From positions 992,001 through 1,056,000 of the forward strand of contig NZ_CP129111.1 in the NCBI RefSeq assembly GCF_030407165.1: DNA of 64,000 nucleotides. The letters are read 5' to 3'. This document shows, piece after piece, positions 1 to 9,245 of the stretch. The notes beneath the pieces are model-generated. The model was not told where the DNA came from. It saw only the letters and a list, made by a program, of their open reading frames with translations, and did not search any database. The DNA comes from Fontisubflavum oceani (GTDB taxonomy: Bacteria > Pseudomonadota > Alphaproteobacteria > Rhodobacterales > Rhodobacteraceae). Both the position numbers and the translations under genes were made by a program. Within the stretch, counting starts at the first letter, position 1. Each line of letters begins with the position of its first letter.

Positions 1-218
1 CGCTTTCGCTGGGCCTGATCCACAATAGCATGCTGACCCGCGATCAGGCGCGGCAGTTGCGCCGGGACAATGTGGCGGACCCAGACATGCCGGGATTTGA
101 GGCTCTCGGCATTGCGCCGGTCGCGATGGAGGCGGTCTTGGACGAATATCTTTGGCCCTACCGGTCCGGCGGACAATATGCCGAGATCAAGGAAAGCGCC
201 GAGAAGCTTAGACCCTAG
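1..218 (+). CDS. C-terminal end of a complex I NDUFA9-like NAD(P)-binding protein (partial)
   Basis: The reading frame is open from base 3 to a stop at 216-218, so only about 71 C-terminal residues are present. They include a run through DQARQLRRDN and a final LWPYRSGGQYAE segment. This tail resembles the end of the atypical SDR proteins annotated as complex I NDUFA9 subunit family, which in Rhodobacteraceae often sit next to uppP. That identification is from recalled resemblance, because the Rossmann domain lies outside the window. The stop overlaps the convergent uppP stop by four bases, leaving no room for a terminator between them. Confidence 0.6.
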   Translation, partial: LSLGLIHNSMLTRDQARQLRRDNVADPDMPGFEALGIAPVAMEAVLDEYLWPYRSGGQYAEIKESAEKLRP

Positions 219-1018
219 CTATAGGCGATAACCAGCAACACCACGCCGAGGATCAAACGATAGATCACATAGGGCGTGAAGCTGACACTGCGCAGCAGGC
301 GCATCATGAAAAACAGCGCCGCGAGCGCGGCCAAGAACGCAAAGACCGCGGCGATGGCTCCGTCCCGCGCGGCTTGCGCATCTGTGGTCGCGATGACCTC
401 TCCGCCAAGCAAGACGCCGGAGGCGATGATGGTCGGGATCGACATCAGCATCGCCAATCGCGCGGCCCCCTCCCGGCCATAGCCCAAAAACCGCGCGGCT
501 GTGATGGTGATACCAGACCGTGATGTGCCGGGGATCAGCGCGACGGCCTGCCACAGCCCCATGATCAGCGCGTGTTTCAGCGTCCAGTCCTTTGCTTCGC
601 GTGTCTCCCCGCCGGATTGATCGGCGGCGTAGAGCACGATGCCAAAAATCACCATGGTCCAGCCGATCACGGCCGTGGAACGGAGCAGATCATCCCATCC
701 CATCAGTTTCAGGATCAGGCCGAAAATCACCACAGGGATGGTCGCGATGAGCAAACAAAGGGCCAAAAACGCGCCGCGGGTGTCGATCTTTCCCCGCAGA
801 AGGCGCAAGGACCCGATGGCGGCCTCGCGCACATCGGACCAGAAATAGAGAACGACCGCGCCGAGGGTGCCGACATGGACGGCGACGTCGATCACTTGGC
901 CTTGATCGTCCAACCCCGTCAGATTCGGCAGAAGAATCAGATGCCCAGAGGAGGAAACCGGAAGAAATTCGGTGACCCCCTGGATCAGGGCGATGAGGAG
1001 AAGGTGAAAGAGGCTCAT
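215..1018 (-). CDS. uppP: Undecaprenyl-diphosphatase (bacitracin resistance protein)
   Basis: This is an integral membrane enzyme that dephosphorylates undecaprenyl diphosphate so the lipid carrier can be reused in peptidoglycan and polysaccharide export. The 267 residues are the usual family length. The two signature regions are visible: GVTEFLPVSSSGHL near residues 14-27 (Glu and Ser-rich active site) and PGTSRSGITI near the middle, with about eight hydrophobic segments. It is divergent from gltD across a 213-base promoter region and convergent with the NDUFA9-like gene. The family assignment is secure; the symbol follows family usage. Confidence 0.96.
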   Translation of the reverse strand: MSLFHLLLIALIQGVTEFLPVSSSGHLILLPNLTGLDDQGQVIDVAVHVGTLGAVVLYFWSDVREAAIGSLRLLRGKIDTRGAFLALCLLIATIPVVIFGLILKLMGWDDLLRSTAVIGWTMVIFGIVLYAADQSGGETREAKDWTLKHALIMGLWQAVALIPGTSRSGITITAARFLGYGREGAARLAMLMSIPTIIASGVLLGGEVIATTDAQAARDGAIAAVFAFLAALAALFFMMRLLRSVSFTPYVIYRLILGVVLLVIAYS

Positions 1019-1076
1019 CAGCCCTCCAAGAGGCGAATCAGTTATCTCAATCTAAAGCCTTGGAGTCGTGGGGAAA

Positions 1077-1180
1077 ACCTGCAAATAGGTAATCTATACT
1101 GTCTTATTTTTCCGACCAAAAGGCTGAAAAGCCCCACATTTTTACAAGAAACCTTTTAATAGGTAAGTAGTGCTGTCTTT
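1077..1180. promoter_or_regulatory. Two copies of a dyad operator-like site upstream of gltD
   Basis: Two related blocks share ACCT-N6-AGGTAA. One is at 1077-1092 and one at 1151-1166, each followed by a CTGTCTT a few bases later (near 1099-1105 and 1173-1179). Each ACCT/AGGT pair is an inverted repeat. The copies are 74 bases apart, about seven helical turns. They lie in the divergent uppP/gltD interval, the second about 65 bases before the chosen gltD start. I do not recognise the regulator; a nitrogen or amino-acid responsive factor is a guess. Confidence 0.45.
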
Positions 1181-1231
1181 TATGCCACCCGCGCTGGCGA
1201 TATAGGAGCGGTGTTGGAAGCGGAGGGACCT

Positions 1232-2665
1232 GTGGCCAAGCAACCTATGTTGAAATTCGTCACCCTAGATAAAGAGATGCCAGAAAAGCGGCCTCCAAAT
1301 CTACGGAAAGAGGATTTCCAAGAGATTTATGGCGAATATGCACGCGACAAGGCCGCCGAGCAAGCCGGGCGCTGTAGCCAGTGTGGTGTGCCCTATTGCC
1401 AGTCGCATTGCCCGCTGCACAACAACATCCCCGATTGGCTCCGCCTGACCGCCGAAGGGCGGCTCGAGGAAGCCTATGAGCTGAGCCAAGCGACGAACAC
1501 CTTCCCCGAGATTTGCGGTCGGATTTGCCCGCAGGATCGCTTGTGCGAAGGCAATTGCGTCATCGAGAAATCTGGCCACGGCACAGTCACCATCGGATCG
1601 GTCGAGAAATACATCACCGACACGGCGTTCGAGATGGGTTGGGTGAAGCCCATTTCGCCCACCACAGAACGCCCCGAGAGTGTCGGCGTCATTGGCGCGG
1701 GCCCAGGTGGATTGGCCGCCGCCGACTTCCTGCGCCGCGCGGGCGTGCAGGTCACGGTCTATGATCGCTATGACCGCGCCGGCGGCTTGATGACCTATGG
1801 CATCCCTGGCTTCAAACTGGAGAAGCCAGTGGTCATGCAGCGGATCGAGCAGCTTGAACAAGGCGGCGTCCAATTTGTGCAGAACTGTAATGTCGGTGAG
1901 ACGGCCAGCTTTGCCGATCTGCAAGCCAAACATGATTTTCTTGTCATTGCCACAGGGGTTTACAAGTCGCGCGACTTGCAAGCGCCGGGTGTTGGGGCCG
2001 ATGGGGTGGTGCGCGCGCTCGATTACCTGACGGCCTCGAACCGCAAGAGTTTTGGCGATGATGTGCCGGAGTTCGACAGCGGTGAACTGAACGCCGAAGG
2101 CAAGCGTGTGGTTGTGATTGGCGGCGGCGATACCGCAATGGATTGCGTTCGGACCGCCGTGCGGCAAGGCGCCACCAGCGTGAAATGCCTCTATCGTCGC
2201 GACCGGGCGAATATGCCCGGCTCGCAGCGGGAAGTGGCCAATGCCGAAGAGGAGGGCGTCGAGTTTGTCTGGCTCTCGGCGCCGAAGGGTTTCAAAGGTG
2301 AGACCATCGAAGGCGTCATGGTGCAGAAAATGCGCCTGGGTCAGCCGGATGCGACGGGGCGGCAGAGCCCCGAAGTCATCGAAGGCGCGGATTATGTCGA
2401 AGACGCCGATCTGGTGATCATGGCGCTTGGGTTTGAGCCGGAAGACCTGCCCACGCTTTGGGATATGCCCGAGTTGGAAGTCACGCGCTGGGGCACGGTG
2501 AAAGCCAATTTCCAGACTCATGAGACCGCGCTTGAGGGCGTTTATGCGGTGGGTGACATCGTTCGGGGTGCCTCGCTCGTCGTCTGGGCCATCCGCGATG
2601 GGCGCGAGGCGGCGGAGGCGATTTTGGCTAAGCTGGCAACTCCGGCAACGGTGGCGGCGGAGTGA
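1232..2665 (+). CDS. gltD: Glutamate synthase (NADPH) small subunit
   Basis: The beta subunit of GOGAT takes electrons from NADPH through FAD and passes them to GltB. Counting from GTG at 1232, cysteines at 48, 51, 56, 60 and 95, 99, 105, 109 form the N-terminal Fe-S region. A GAGPGG FAD-binding loop lies at 155-160 and a GGGDTA NADPH loop near 295. An in-frame GTG at 1211 is also possible, but GGAGGG at 1222-1227 is correctly spaced only for GTG 1232, giving 477 residues. gltB follows on the same strand after three intervening genes, an unusual separation. The gene is intact. Confidence 0.96.
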   Translation: MAKQPMLKFVTLDKEMPEKRPPNLRKEDFQEIYGEYARDKAAEQAGRCSQCGVPYCQSHCPLHNNIPDWLRLTAEGRLEEAYELSQATNTFPEICGRICPQDRLCEGNCVIEKSGHGTVTIGSVEKYITDTAFEMGWVKPISPTTERPESVGVIGAGPGGLAAADFLRRAGVQVTVYDRYDRAGGLMTYGIPGFKLEKPVVMQRIEQLEQGGVQFVQNCNVGETASFADLQAKHDFLVIATGVYKSRDLQAPGVGADGVVRALDYLTASNRKSFGDDVPEFDSGELNAEGKRVVVIGGGDTAMDCVRTAVRQGATSVKCLYRRDRANMPGSQREVANAEEEGVEFVWLSAPKGFKGETIEGVMVQKMRLGQPDATGRQSPEVIEGADYVEDADLVIMALGFEPEDLPTLWDMPELEVTRWGTVKANFQTHETALEGVYAVGDIVRGASLVVWAIRDGREAAEAILAKLATPATVAAE

Positions 2666-2763
2666 CGCGCAATCGGAAAACGGTCCTAATCCCGTAATAT
2701 AGACCCGATATAAATCTCGCATATCTACCGCCACGGCGGGTCGCTTGAGGAGAGGTAAAGGTC

Positions 2764-3524
2764 ATGACTGCTGACCAAGACAGATCCAGAGAGAAAACAC
2801 CTGCGGCGCTCGTAGCCGCGCTTTTGCTGCTGCCGTTAAGCGGCATGCCGAGCCCTGTTTCGGCGCAGCAAGGCAATCTGTTTACGCCCCCATCGGGCTG
2901 CACCGCTTTTCTAACGGTGCAATCGCGGAGCTGCATCGTCTCGCATCACTGGACTTGCGAGGCCGACCCTGCAGGGCACAGCTGGCGCATCGCGATAGGG
3001 AGAATGGGCCGTTCTACCTGTCATACACCGATAGCGAATTTCGCTGGTTGAGGAACTACGACCTGCGCAATGGCGGGCAGTCGACCCTGGTCGAACCGGA
3101 GGAAGACCCGGCCAGTCTAACCGATCTGTTCGAGACCGGCACCGACTCGATGGTCTACAGCATCGTCGAAGAAGGCCCGAACGGAACAGAGCAGCGGGAT
3201 TATGTCGGCTTCGATGCGCTGACCGGTGAGCGTGTGGTGGTTGATGGGCATACCCTTCTGATCACATCGTTTTCTTATGAATACGAGACCGGGTTCGGCC
3301 CCCGCCGGGTGAATGGCAATCAGTTCGTGAGCGAAGACTGGCGGTTGTTTTTTGGCGGAACAGAGACTGTCACGACGCCCGATGGCGGCACATTCGAAGG
3401 CAACTATTCCCCGATGGAATTTGCCGAGCCGGGCGAGAGTGGGTTTCTGACCATGACCCCGCTCTATGACTGCGGCAACACGATGTCTGGGCTGTTTGAT
3501 TTTAACCACGTTCAGGGAGGCTGA
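2764..3524 (+). pseudogene. Secreted conserved hypothetical protein, frame broken near 2994-3000
   Basis: Translation from ATG 2764 gives an N-terminus with a hydrophobic signal-like stretch (residues 14-36, ending VSAQQ) and a Cys-containing region. It then falls out of frame. The continuation from about 2997 (RENGPFYLSYTDSEF onward) runs in the next frame to the stop at 3524. One missing base between 2994 and 3000 explains the switch. The joined product would be about 253 residues, exported, rich in acidic residues and aromatic turns. I do not recognise a domain. It lies between gltD and two GFA genes on the same strand. A sequencing deletion is as likely as a real mutation. Confidence 0.6.
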
Positions 3525-3528
3525 CGAG

Positions 3529-3975
3529 ATGAGCGCATCTCAGACGGGCGGATGCCTTTGCGGCGCGGTACGCTTTGAACTGGCTGAGGCCCCGACGGAG
3601 TATGGTGCCTGTCACTGTACCATGTGCCGGAAATTCAGCGGCGGGATCGAATTCGGGCTGCATGTGCCACCGGGCGGCGTGACCTGGACTGGTGAGGAGA
3701 ATATCGGGCGATATCAGTCGTCTGAATGGGCCGAACGCGGGTTCTGCAAAACTTGTGGCTCGAGCCTGTTTTGGCATTTGACCGCGCCGGGCCCGATGCA
3801 GGGGATGTTCAGCCTTTCAGCCGGCGCATTGGACAGCTTCGACGGCCTCGAATTTGCCACCGAAGTTTATATCGACATGAAACCGGCGAGCCATGCGTTC
3901 GCAGGGAACCGCAAGTGCATGACCGAAGCCGACGTGATGGAGATGGTCAATGCCGGGCCGGAGGGTCAGGCGTGA
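3529..3975 (+). CDS. GFA family protein (glutathione-dependent formaldehyde-activating-like)
   Basis: This is a 148-residue CENP-V/GFA fold protein. Three cysteine groups expected to bind two zinc ions are visible: CLC near residue 10, CHCTMC near 31-36, and CKTCGS near 74. ATG 3529 is chosen over the upstream in-frame start at 3466 because an AGGGAGG lies just before it and the CLC motif then sits at the usual N-terminal place. The name reflects the founding family member; most paralogs have no proven formaldehyde role. It precedes a second GFA gene and is probably cotranscribed with gltD and gltB. Confidence 0.9.
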   Translation: MSASQTGGCLCGAVRFELAEAPTEYGACHCTMCRKFSGGIEFGLHVPPGGVTWTGEENIGRYQSSEWAERGFCKTCGSSLFWHLTAPGPMQGMFSLSAGALDSFDGLEFATEVYIDMKPASHAFAGNRKCMTEADVMEMVNAGPEGQA

Positions 3976-3994
3976 CCTTGTCGCTTGCAAAAGG

Positions 3995-4041
3995 GCGCGA
4001 AAAACGCGCGTTTTCCGGGCCGTTTTTCGCGCGAAAAACGG
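3995..4041. repeat. Overlapping AT/GC-alternating palindromes between two GFA genes
   Basis: GCGCGAAAAACG at 3995-4006 is the exact complement of CGTTTTTCGCGC at 4021-4032, giving a 12-bp stem. The second arm also belongs to a perfect 22-bp palindrome at 4020-4041, and a 14-bp palindrome AAAACGCGCGTTTT sits at 4001-4014. The alternatives are mutually exclusive in RNA. This may be an extragenic palindromic element, or an mRNA hairpin that tunes the downstream GFA gene, whose start lies 23 bases on. Confidence 0.7.
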
Positions 4042-4063
4042 TTCGCTTGACGGAGGGCGTGCG

Positions 4064-4528
4064 ATGAGCAGCCTGGCGGATCAGTATCGGCGGCGCGGCC
4101 AGTTGCAGGGTGCCTGCCTGTGCGGCGCGGTGCAGATCTCCATCGATGGGGACTATGTGGCCGCCGTCGGCGCTTGCCATTGCAGTCGCTGTCAGAGATC
4201 GGCGGGCGTGTTGTGGGGCGCATTTGTCGGCTCGGCACCTGCGGTGACGGTCACGGGCGAGGTTGCGCGCTACGCCTCAACCGAGTTTTCCGAGCGGGCG
4301 TTTTGCCCGATCTGCGGCAGCAATCTTTGGCTGCGCGACAGCGACAATGACGCGGCGGATTACGAGTTCATGCCCGCGCTTTTTCCTGAGGCGGCGGCGT
4401 TTCCGCTGATCTCAGAAATCTACACGGATTGCCGACCGGCCTATGTGCCGCTGTCTGGGTCCCATGCCACAAAGACCCGCGCTGAGTGGGAGGCGGATAA
4501 CCGCCATGTCGAAGGAGATATGCCATGA
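4064..4528 (+). CDS. GFA family protein, second tandem copy
   Basis: A 154-residue GFA-fold protein with CLC (near residue 18), CHCSRCQ (near 37-42) and CPICGS (near 80), the expected zinc ligands. ATG 4064 is preceded by GGAGG at 4052, which decides against the longer in-frame start at 3950 that would run through the palindromes. The stop overlaps the gltB start as ATGA, so translation is probably coupled to gltB. It is only distantly similar to the preceding GFA protein, so the pair is not a recent duplication. Substrate unknown. Confidence 0.9.
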   Translation: MSSLADQYRRRGQLQGACLCGAVQISIDGDYVAAVGACHCSRCQRSAGVLWGAFVGSAPAVTVTGEVARYASTEFSERAFCPICGSNLWLRDSDNDAADYEFMPALFPEAAAFPLISEIYTDCRPAYVPLSGSHATKTRAEWEADNRHVEGDMP

Positions 4529-7500
4529 CCAAGTTCGATGCCAATTGGGCCGCCGCCGAAGAGGCGAAGCGCAAGTGGATGGACGAGAACGGCATGTTCT
4601 CAGAGGCGGATGAGCATTCCTCTTGTGGGGTGGGCCTGGTCGTCTCCGTCGATGGTAAGCCGTCGCGCAAGGTCGTGGAAAACGGGATCAATGCGCTAAA
4701 GGCCGTCTGGCACCGCGGGGCTGTCGATGCCGATGGCAAGACCGGCGATGGTGCCGGCATCCATGTGCAGATTCCGGTTCAATTCTTCTACGACCAAGTC
4801 CGACGCACCGGACATGAGCCGGATATGGAGAAGCTGATGGCCGTGGGGCAGGTGTTTCTGCCGCGCAATGATTTTGGCGCGCAAGAAACCTGCCGGACCA
4901 TCGTGGAATCCGAAGTTTTGCGGATGGGCTATTACATCTATGGCTGGCGTCATGTGCCGGTCGATGTGTCCGTTCTGGGCGAAAAGGCCAATGCGACGCG
5001 CCCTGAGATTGAGCAGATCATCATCTCCAACGTCAAAGGCGTCGACGAAGAGACGTTTGAGCGCGAACTCTATGTAATCCGCCGCCGTATCGAGAAAGCC
5101 GCAGCGGCCGCGGGTGTCGGTCAGCTCTACATTTGCTCGCTGAGCTGCCGATCGATCATCTACAAGGGCATGATGTTGGCCCAGGACGTGGCCGAATTTT
5201 ACCCCGATCTGAAAGATGAACGGTTCGAGAGCGCCTTTGCGATCTATCACCAGCGGTATTCCACCAACACTTTCCCACAATGGTGGCTGGCGCAGCCGTT
5301 CCGGATGCTGGCGCATAATGGCGAGATCAACACGCTGAAAGGCAATGTGAACTGGATGAAGAGCCACGAAATCCGGCTCTCCTCCAGCTATTTCGGCGAT
5401 ATGGCCGAGGACATTAAGCCGATCGTGCCGGGTGGGTCCTCGGATAGTGCCGCGCTGGATGCGGTATTTGAGGTCTTGGTGCGCGCCGGGCGGAACGCGC
5501 CGATGGCGAAGACCATGTTGGTCCCCGAAGCTTGGTCGCAGACAGCGACGGAACTGCCCCAGGCGTGGCAGGATATGTATTCCTACTGCAATTCGGTGAT
5601 GGAACCTTGGGATGGGCCAGCCGCCTTGGCGATGACCGATGGGCGCTGGGTCTGCGCCGGTTTGGACCGGAATGGTCTCCGCCCGATGCGCTATGTGGTG
5701 ACGGGTGATGGGCTGATGATTGCCGGGTCCGAAGCCGGGATGGTGCCGATTGACGAGGCCAGCGTTGTCGAGAAGGGCGCGCTCGGCCCGGGGCAGATGA
5801 TTGCTGTCGATATGGCCGAACAGAGACTGTTTCACGACACCGAAATCAAAGACGCGCTTGCATCGGCACGGCCCTTTGGCGAGTGGGTCGGGAAGATTAC
5901 CGATCTTGCGAAAGAGACGGAGGGCGTGACCGAAAAGGCCCTGTTCGGCGGCGCCGAACTGCGCAAACGACAGATTGCGGCGGGCTATTCGATTGAGGAG
6001 CTGGAGAGCATTCTTGCACCGATGGCCGAGGATGCGAAAGAGGCGCTGGCCAGTATGGGCGACGATACGCCGTCGGCTGTGCTGTCTGCGCAGTACCGGC
6101 CACTGAGCCACTTCTTCCGCCAGAATTTCAGCCAGGTGACCAACCCGCCAATCGACTCGCTTCGCGAATACCGGGTGATGAGCCTGAAGACGCGCTTCGG
6201 GAATCTCAAGAATGTGCTGGACGAGGATTCGTCTCAGACGGAGATCCTGGTGCTCGACAGCCCGTTCATGGGCAATGCGCAATTCGAGACGATGATGGAG
6301 CATTTCGGCGATAGCGTCGTTGCCATCGATTGCAGTTTCCCGGTCGGATCTGGCCAGGGCGGGCTGCGGGCCGGTCTGGAGCGGATCCGGGCAGAAGCGG
6401 AGGATGCCGTGCGCTCGGGTGCGGGGCATATCGTTCTGTCTGATCGGTTCCAGAACGAAGGCAAGGTGCCGATGCCGATGATCCTCGCGACATCTGCTGT
6501 GCATAGCTGGCTCACTCAGAAGGGCTTGCGGACCTTCTGCTCGCTGAACGTCCGCTCGGCGGAATGTATCGACCCGCATTATTTCGCGGTGCTGGTCGGC
6601 TGCGGCGCGACGACTGTAAATGCCTATCTGGCGCAGGATTCGCTGGCGGATCGGATCGATCGGGGCTTGCTGGATTGCACGTTGACCGAAGCCGTCGCGC
6701 GCTATCGCAACGCGATTGACCAGGGTCTGTTGAAGATCATGGCAAAGATGGGGATCTCGGTGATCTCGTCTTATCGCGGCGGCTTGAACTTCGAAGCCGT
6801 AGGCCTCTCCCGCGCGATGGTGGCGGAGTATTTCCCCGGCATGATTTCCCGGATTTCGGGGATTGGCGTTTCTGGTCTGCAAAAGAAGGTCGAAGAGGTT
6901 CACAAGCGCGGCTGGCGCGGCGGGCAGGATGTGTTGCCCATCGGCGGATTCTACAAGGCACGGCGCTCGGGCGAGAAACACGCGTGGGAAGCGCAGACGA
7001 TGCATATGCTGCAATCGGCCTGTGACCGCGCGAGCTATGAGATGTGGAAGCAGTATTCCGCAACGATGCGGAACAATCCGCCGATCCATCTGCGGGATTT
7101 GCTGGACATTAAGCCGTTGGGCAAACCGGTGCCAATCGAAGAGGTCGAGAGTATCACCTCGATCCGCAAACGGTTTGTGACGCCGGGCATGTCGCTCGGT
7201 GCGCTTTCACCGGAAGCGCACAAGACGCTGAACGTCGCGATGAACCGGATCGGCGCGAAATCGGACAGCGGCGAAGGCGGCGAAGACCCGGCGCATTTCG
7301 TGCCGGAGCCCAATGGCGACAACCCGTCTGCGAAGATCAAGCAGGTGGCGTCTGGTCGGTTCGGTGTGACCGCCGAATATCTGAACCATTGTGAAGAGCT
7401 TGAGATCAAGGTCGCCCAGGGTGCGAAGCCCGGCGAAGGCGGTCAGTTGCCGGGCATGAAGGTGACCGAGCTGATCGCGCGTTTGCGGCATTCGACGCAA

Positions 7501-9063
7501 GGGGTCACGCTGATCTCGCCGCCGCCGCATCACGATATCTACTCGATCGAAGACCTGGCGCAGTTAATCTATGACCTGAAACAGATCAATCCGCGCGCGA
7601 AGGTCACGGTGAAGCTCGTGGCCTCCTCCGGGGTTGGCACAATTGCCGCCGGCGTGGCCAAGGCGAAGGCCGATGTGATCCTGATCTCTGGCCACAATGG
7701 CGGGACGGGCGCGTCGCCTGCAACCTCGATCAAATATGCCGGGCTGCCCTGGGAAATGGGCCTGACCGAGGCGCATCAGGTTCTGGCGATGAACAAGCTG
7801 CGCGACCGGATCACGCTTCGGACAGATGGCGGGCTTCGCACCGGGCGCGACATCGTCATGGCCGCGATGATGGGGGCCGAGGAATATGGGATCGGCACCG
7901 CGGCGCTGATCTCCATGGGCTGCATCATGGTGCGTCAGTGTCAGTCTAATACCTGCCCGGTGGGCGTCTGCACGCAGGATGAGAGCCTGCGGGCAAAGTT
8001 CACCGGCAATGCCGATAAGGTCGTGAATCTGATCACCTTCTACGCGCAGGAAGTGCGCGAGTTGTTGGCCTCGATCGGCGCGCGCTCCTTGGACGATGTG
8101 ATTGGGCGGGCTGATCTGTTGACGCAGGTCAGCCGTGGGTCTGCGCATCTGGACGATCTGGACCTGAACCCGCTTCTGATCACCGTCGATGGCGCCGATG
8201 AGATCGTCTATGACCGCAACAAAGAGCGGAACACGGTGCCCGATACGCTGGACGCGCAGATTGTAAAAGATGCAGCGCGGTTCCTGAAAGATGGCGAGAA
8301 GATGCAGCTGTCTTATGCGGTGCAGAACACGCTTCGCACCATCGGAACGCGGACCTCAAGCCATATCGTGCAAGCCTTTGGGATGCGCAATGCGCTCCAG
8401 CCGGATCATCTGACGGTAAAGCTGGAAGGCTCCGCCGGGCAGTCGCTTGGCGCCTTTGCAGCACCGGGGTTGAAGCTGGAAGTGTCCGGCGACGCCAATG
8501 ACTACGTGGCCAAAGGGCTCAGCGGCGGGACCGTGGTGGTGAAGCCGCCGCAGGTCAGCCCGCTGAAAGCCGATGAGAACACGATTATCGGCAATACCGT
8601 GCTCTACGGCGCGACCGATGGCTATCTCTTTGCCGCTGGTCGGGCTGGTGAGCGGTTTGGGGTGCGGAACTCGGGCGCGAAGGTCGTGATCGAGGGCTGC
8701 GGTTCGAACGGCTGCGAATACATGACCGGTGGCGTGGCGGTGATTTTGGGGTCGATTGGCGCCAATTTCGGGGCCGGTATGACCGGCGGGATGGCGTATC
8801 TTTATGATCCTGATGGGTCTGCGCTGGTGAATATGAACCTCGAGACGCTGGTGACTTGCCCGGTGACGGTGGATCATTGGGAAGCGCAGCTAAAGGGCTT
8901 GGTTCAGCGGCACGCCGAGCAAACCGGCAGCTGCAAAGCGGCGGATATTCTGCAGCATTGGGATCTTGAGAAAGGGAACTTCCTGCAAGTCTGCCCGAAA
9001 GAGATGCTGGATAAGCTGGTCCACCCCTTGGGGATCGAGGAGGCTGCCGTACCGGCAGAGTGA
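4525..9063 (+). CDS. gltB: Glutamate synthase (NADPH) large subunit
   Basis: The 1512-residue alpha subunit of GOGAT hydrolyses glutamine in an N-terminal class II amidotransferase domain and channels ammonia to 2-oxoglutarate at the FMN site. The nucleophile is Cys34 (SSCGVG), exposed after removal of a 33-residue propeptide. The central and FMN domains follow, with the Fe-S cysteines in a CIMVRQCQSNTCPVGVC segment near 1133-1149. The C-terminal GXGXG-type beta-helix domain ends the protein. Length is typical and there is no frame break. ATG 4525 is preceded by AAGGAGA and overlaps the previous stop. Confidence 0.98.
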   Translation: MTKFDANWAAAEEAKRKWMDENGMFSEADEHSSCGVGLVVSVDGKPSRKVVENGINALKAVWHRGAVDADGKTGDGAGIHVQIPVQFFYDQVRRTGHEPDMEKLMAVGQVFLPRNDFGAQETCRTIVESEVLRMGYYIYGWRHVPVDVSVLGEKANATRPEIEQIIISNVKGVDEETFERELYVIRRRIEKAAAAAGVGQLYICSLSCRSIIYKGMMLAQDVAEFYPDLKDERFESAFAIYHQRYSTNTFPQWWLAQPFRMLAHNGEINTLKGNVNWMKSHEIRLSSSYFGDMAEDIKPIVPGGSSDSAALDAVFEVLVRAGRNAPMAKTMLVPEAWSQTATELPQAWQDMYSYCNSVMEPWDGPAALAMTDGRWVCAGLDRNGLRPMRYVVTGDGLMIAGSEAGMVPIDEASVVEKGALGPGQMIAVDMAEQRLFHDTEIKDALASARPFGEWVGKITDLAKETEGVTEKALFGGAELRKRQIAAGYSIEELESILAPMAEDAKEALASMGDDTPSAVLSAQYRPLSHFFRQNFSQVTNPPIDSLREYRVMSLKTRFGNLKNVLDEDSSQTEILVLDSPFMGNAQFETMMEHFGDSVVAIDCSFPVGSGQGGLRAGLERIRAEAEDAVRSGAGHIVLSDRFQNEGKVPMPMILATSAVHSWLTQKGLRTFCSLNVRSAECIDPHYFAVLVGCGATTVNAYLAQDSLADRIDRGLLDCTLTEAVARYRNAIDQGLLKIMAKMGISVISSYRGGLNFEAVGLSRAMVAEYFPGMISRISGIGVSGLQKKVEEVHKRGWRGGQDVLPIGGFYKARRSGEKHAWEAQTMHMLQSACDRASYEMWKQYSATMRNNPPIHLRDLLDIKPLGKPVPIEEVESITSIRKRFVTPGMSLGALSPEAHKTLNVAMNRIGAKSDSGEGGEDPAHFVPEPNGDNPSAKIKQVASGRFGVTAEYLNHCEELEIKVAQGAKPGEGGQLPGMKVTELIARLRHSTQGVTLISPPPHHDIYSIEDLAQLIYDLKQINPRAKVTVKLVASSGVGTIAAGVAKAKADVILISGHNGGTGASPATSIKYAGLPWEMGLTEAHQVLAMNKLRDRITLRTDGGLRTGRDIVMAAMMGAEEYGIGTAALISMGCIMVRQCQSNTCPVGVCTQDESLRAKFTGNADKVVNLITFYAQEVRELLASIGARSLDDVIGRADLLTQVSRGSAHLDDLDLNPLLITVDGADEIVYDRNKERNTVPDTLDAQIVKDAARFLKDGEKMQLSYAVQNTLRTIGTRTSSHIVQAFGMRNALQPDHLTVKLEGSAGQSLGAFAAPGLKLEVSGDANDYVAKGLSGGTVVVKPPQVSPLKADENTIIGNTVLYGATDGYLFAAGRAGERFGVRNSGAKVVIEGCGSNGCEYMTGGVAVILGSIGANFGAGMTGGMAYLYDPDGSALVNMNLETLVTCPVTVDHWEAQLKGLVQRHAEQTGSCKAADILQHWDLEKGNFLQVCPKEMLDKLVHPLGIEEAAVPAE

Positions 9064-9079
9064 CCTCACAAACCCATTA

Positions 9080-9113
9080 TGGCGAGCCGCACCGCAGTGG
9101 TGACGGCTCGCCA
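9080..9113 (+). terminator. Hairpin after gltB
   Basis: TGGCGAGCCG at 9080-9089 pairs with CGGCTCGCCA at 9104-9113, and the loop contains a further CACC/GGTG pairing. It lies 17 bases after the gltB stop. There is no long U-run, so termination efficiency is uncertain. Confidence 0.6.
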
Positions 9114-9245
9114 ACATGCCAAGAAATTGGACGAAACAGCCTTAGGCCGACCCTCCGTTTCGAGGTCGTGCCGAGCGTTGATGTGAATTCTGGCTGACGG
9201 CATCGCGATTGGCCCAGGACGCGTCATCGGTAGCGACGCCAATTG

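Noticed and set aside
572..1159. 195-codon plus-strand frame opposite uppP
   Set aside because: His/Gln/Arg-rich translation typical of the antisense of a membrane protein gene; uppP motifs are clear on the other strand.
1301..2734. 477-codon minus-strand frame opposite gltD
   Set aside because: Composition is His/Arg/Ala-rich with no domain; all gltD cofactor motifs lie on the plus strand.
4696..7089. 797-codon minus-strand frame inside gltB
   Set aside because: A long antisense shadow caused by GC-rich third positions; gltB is complete and conserved there.
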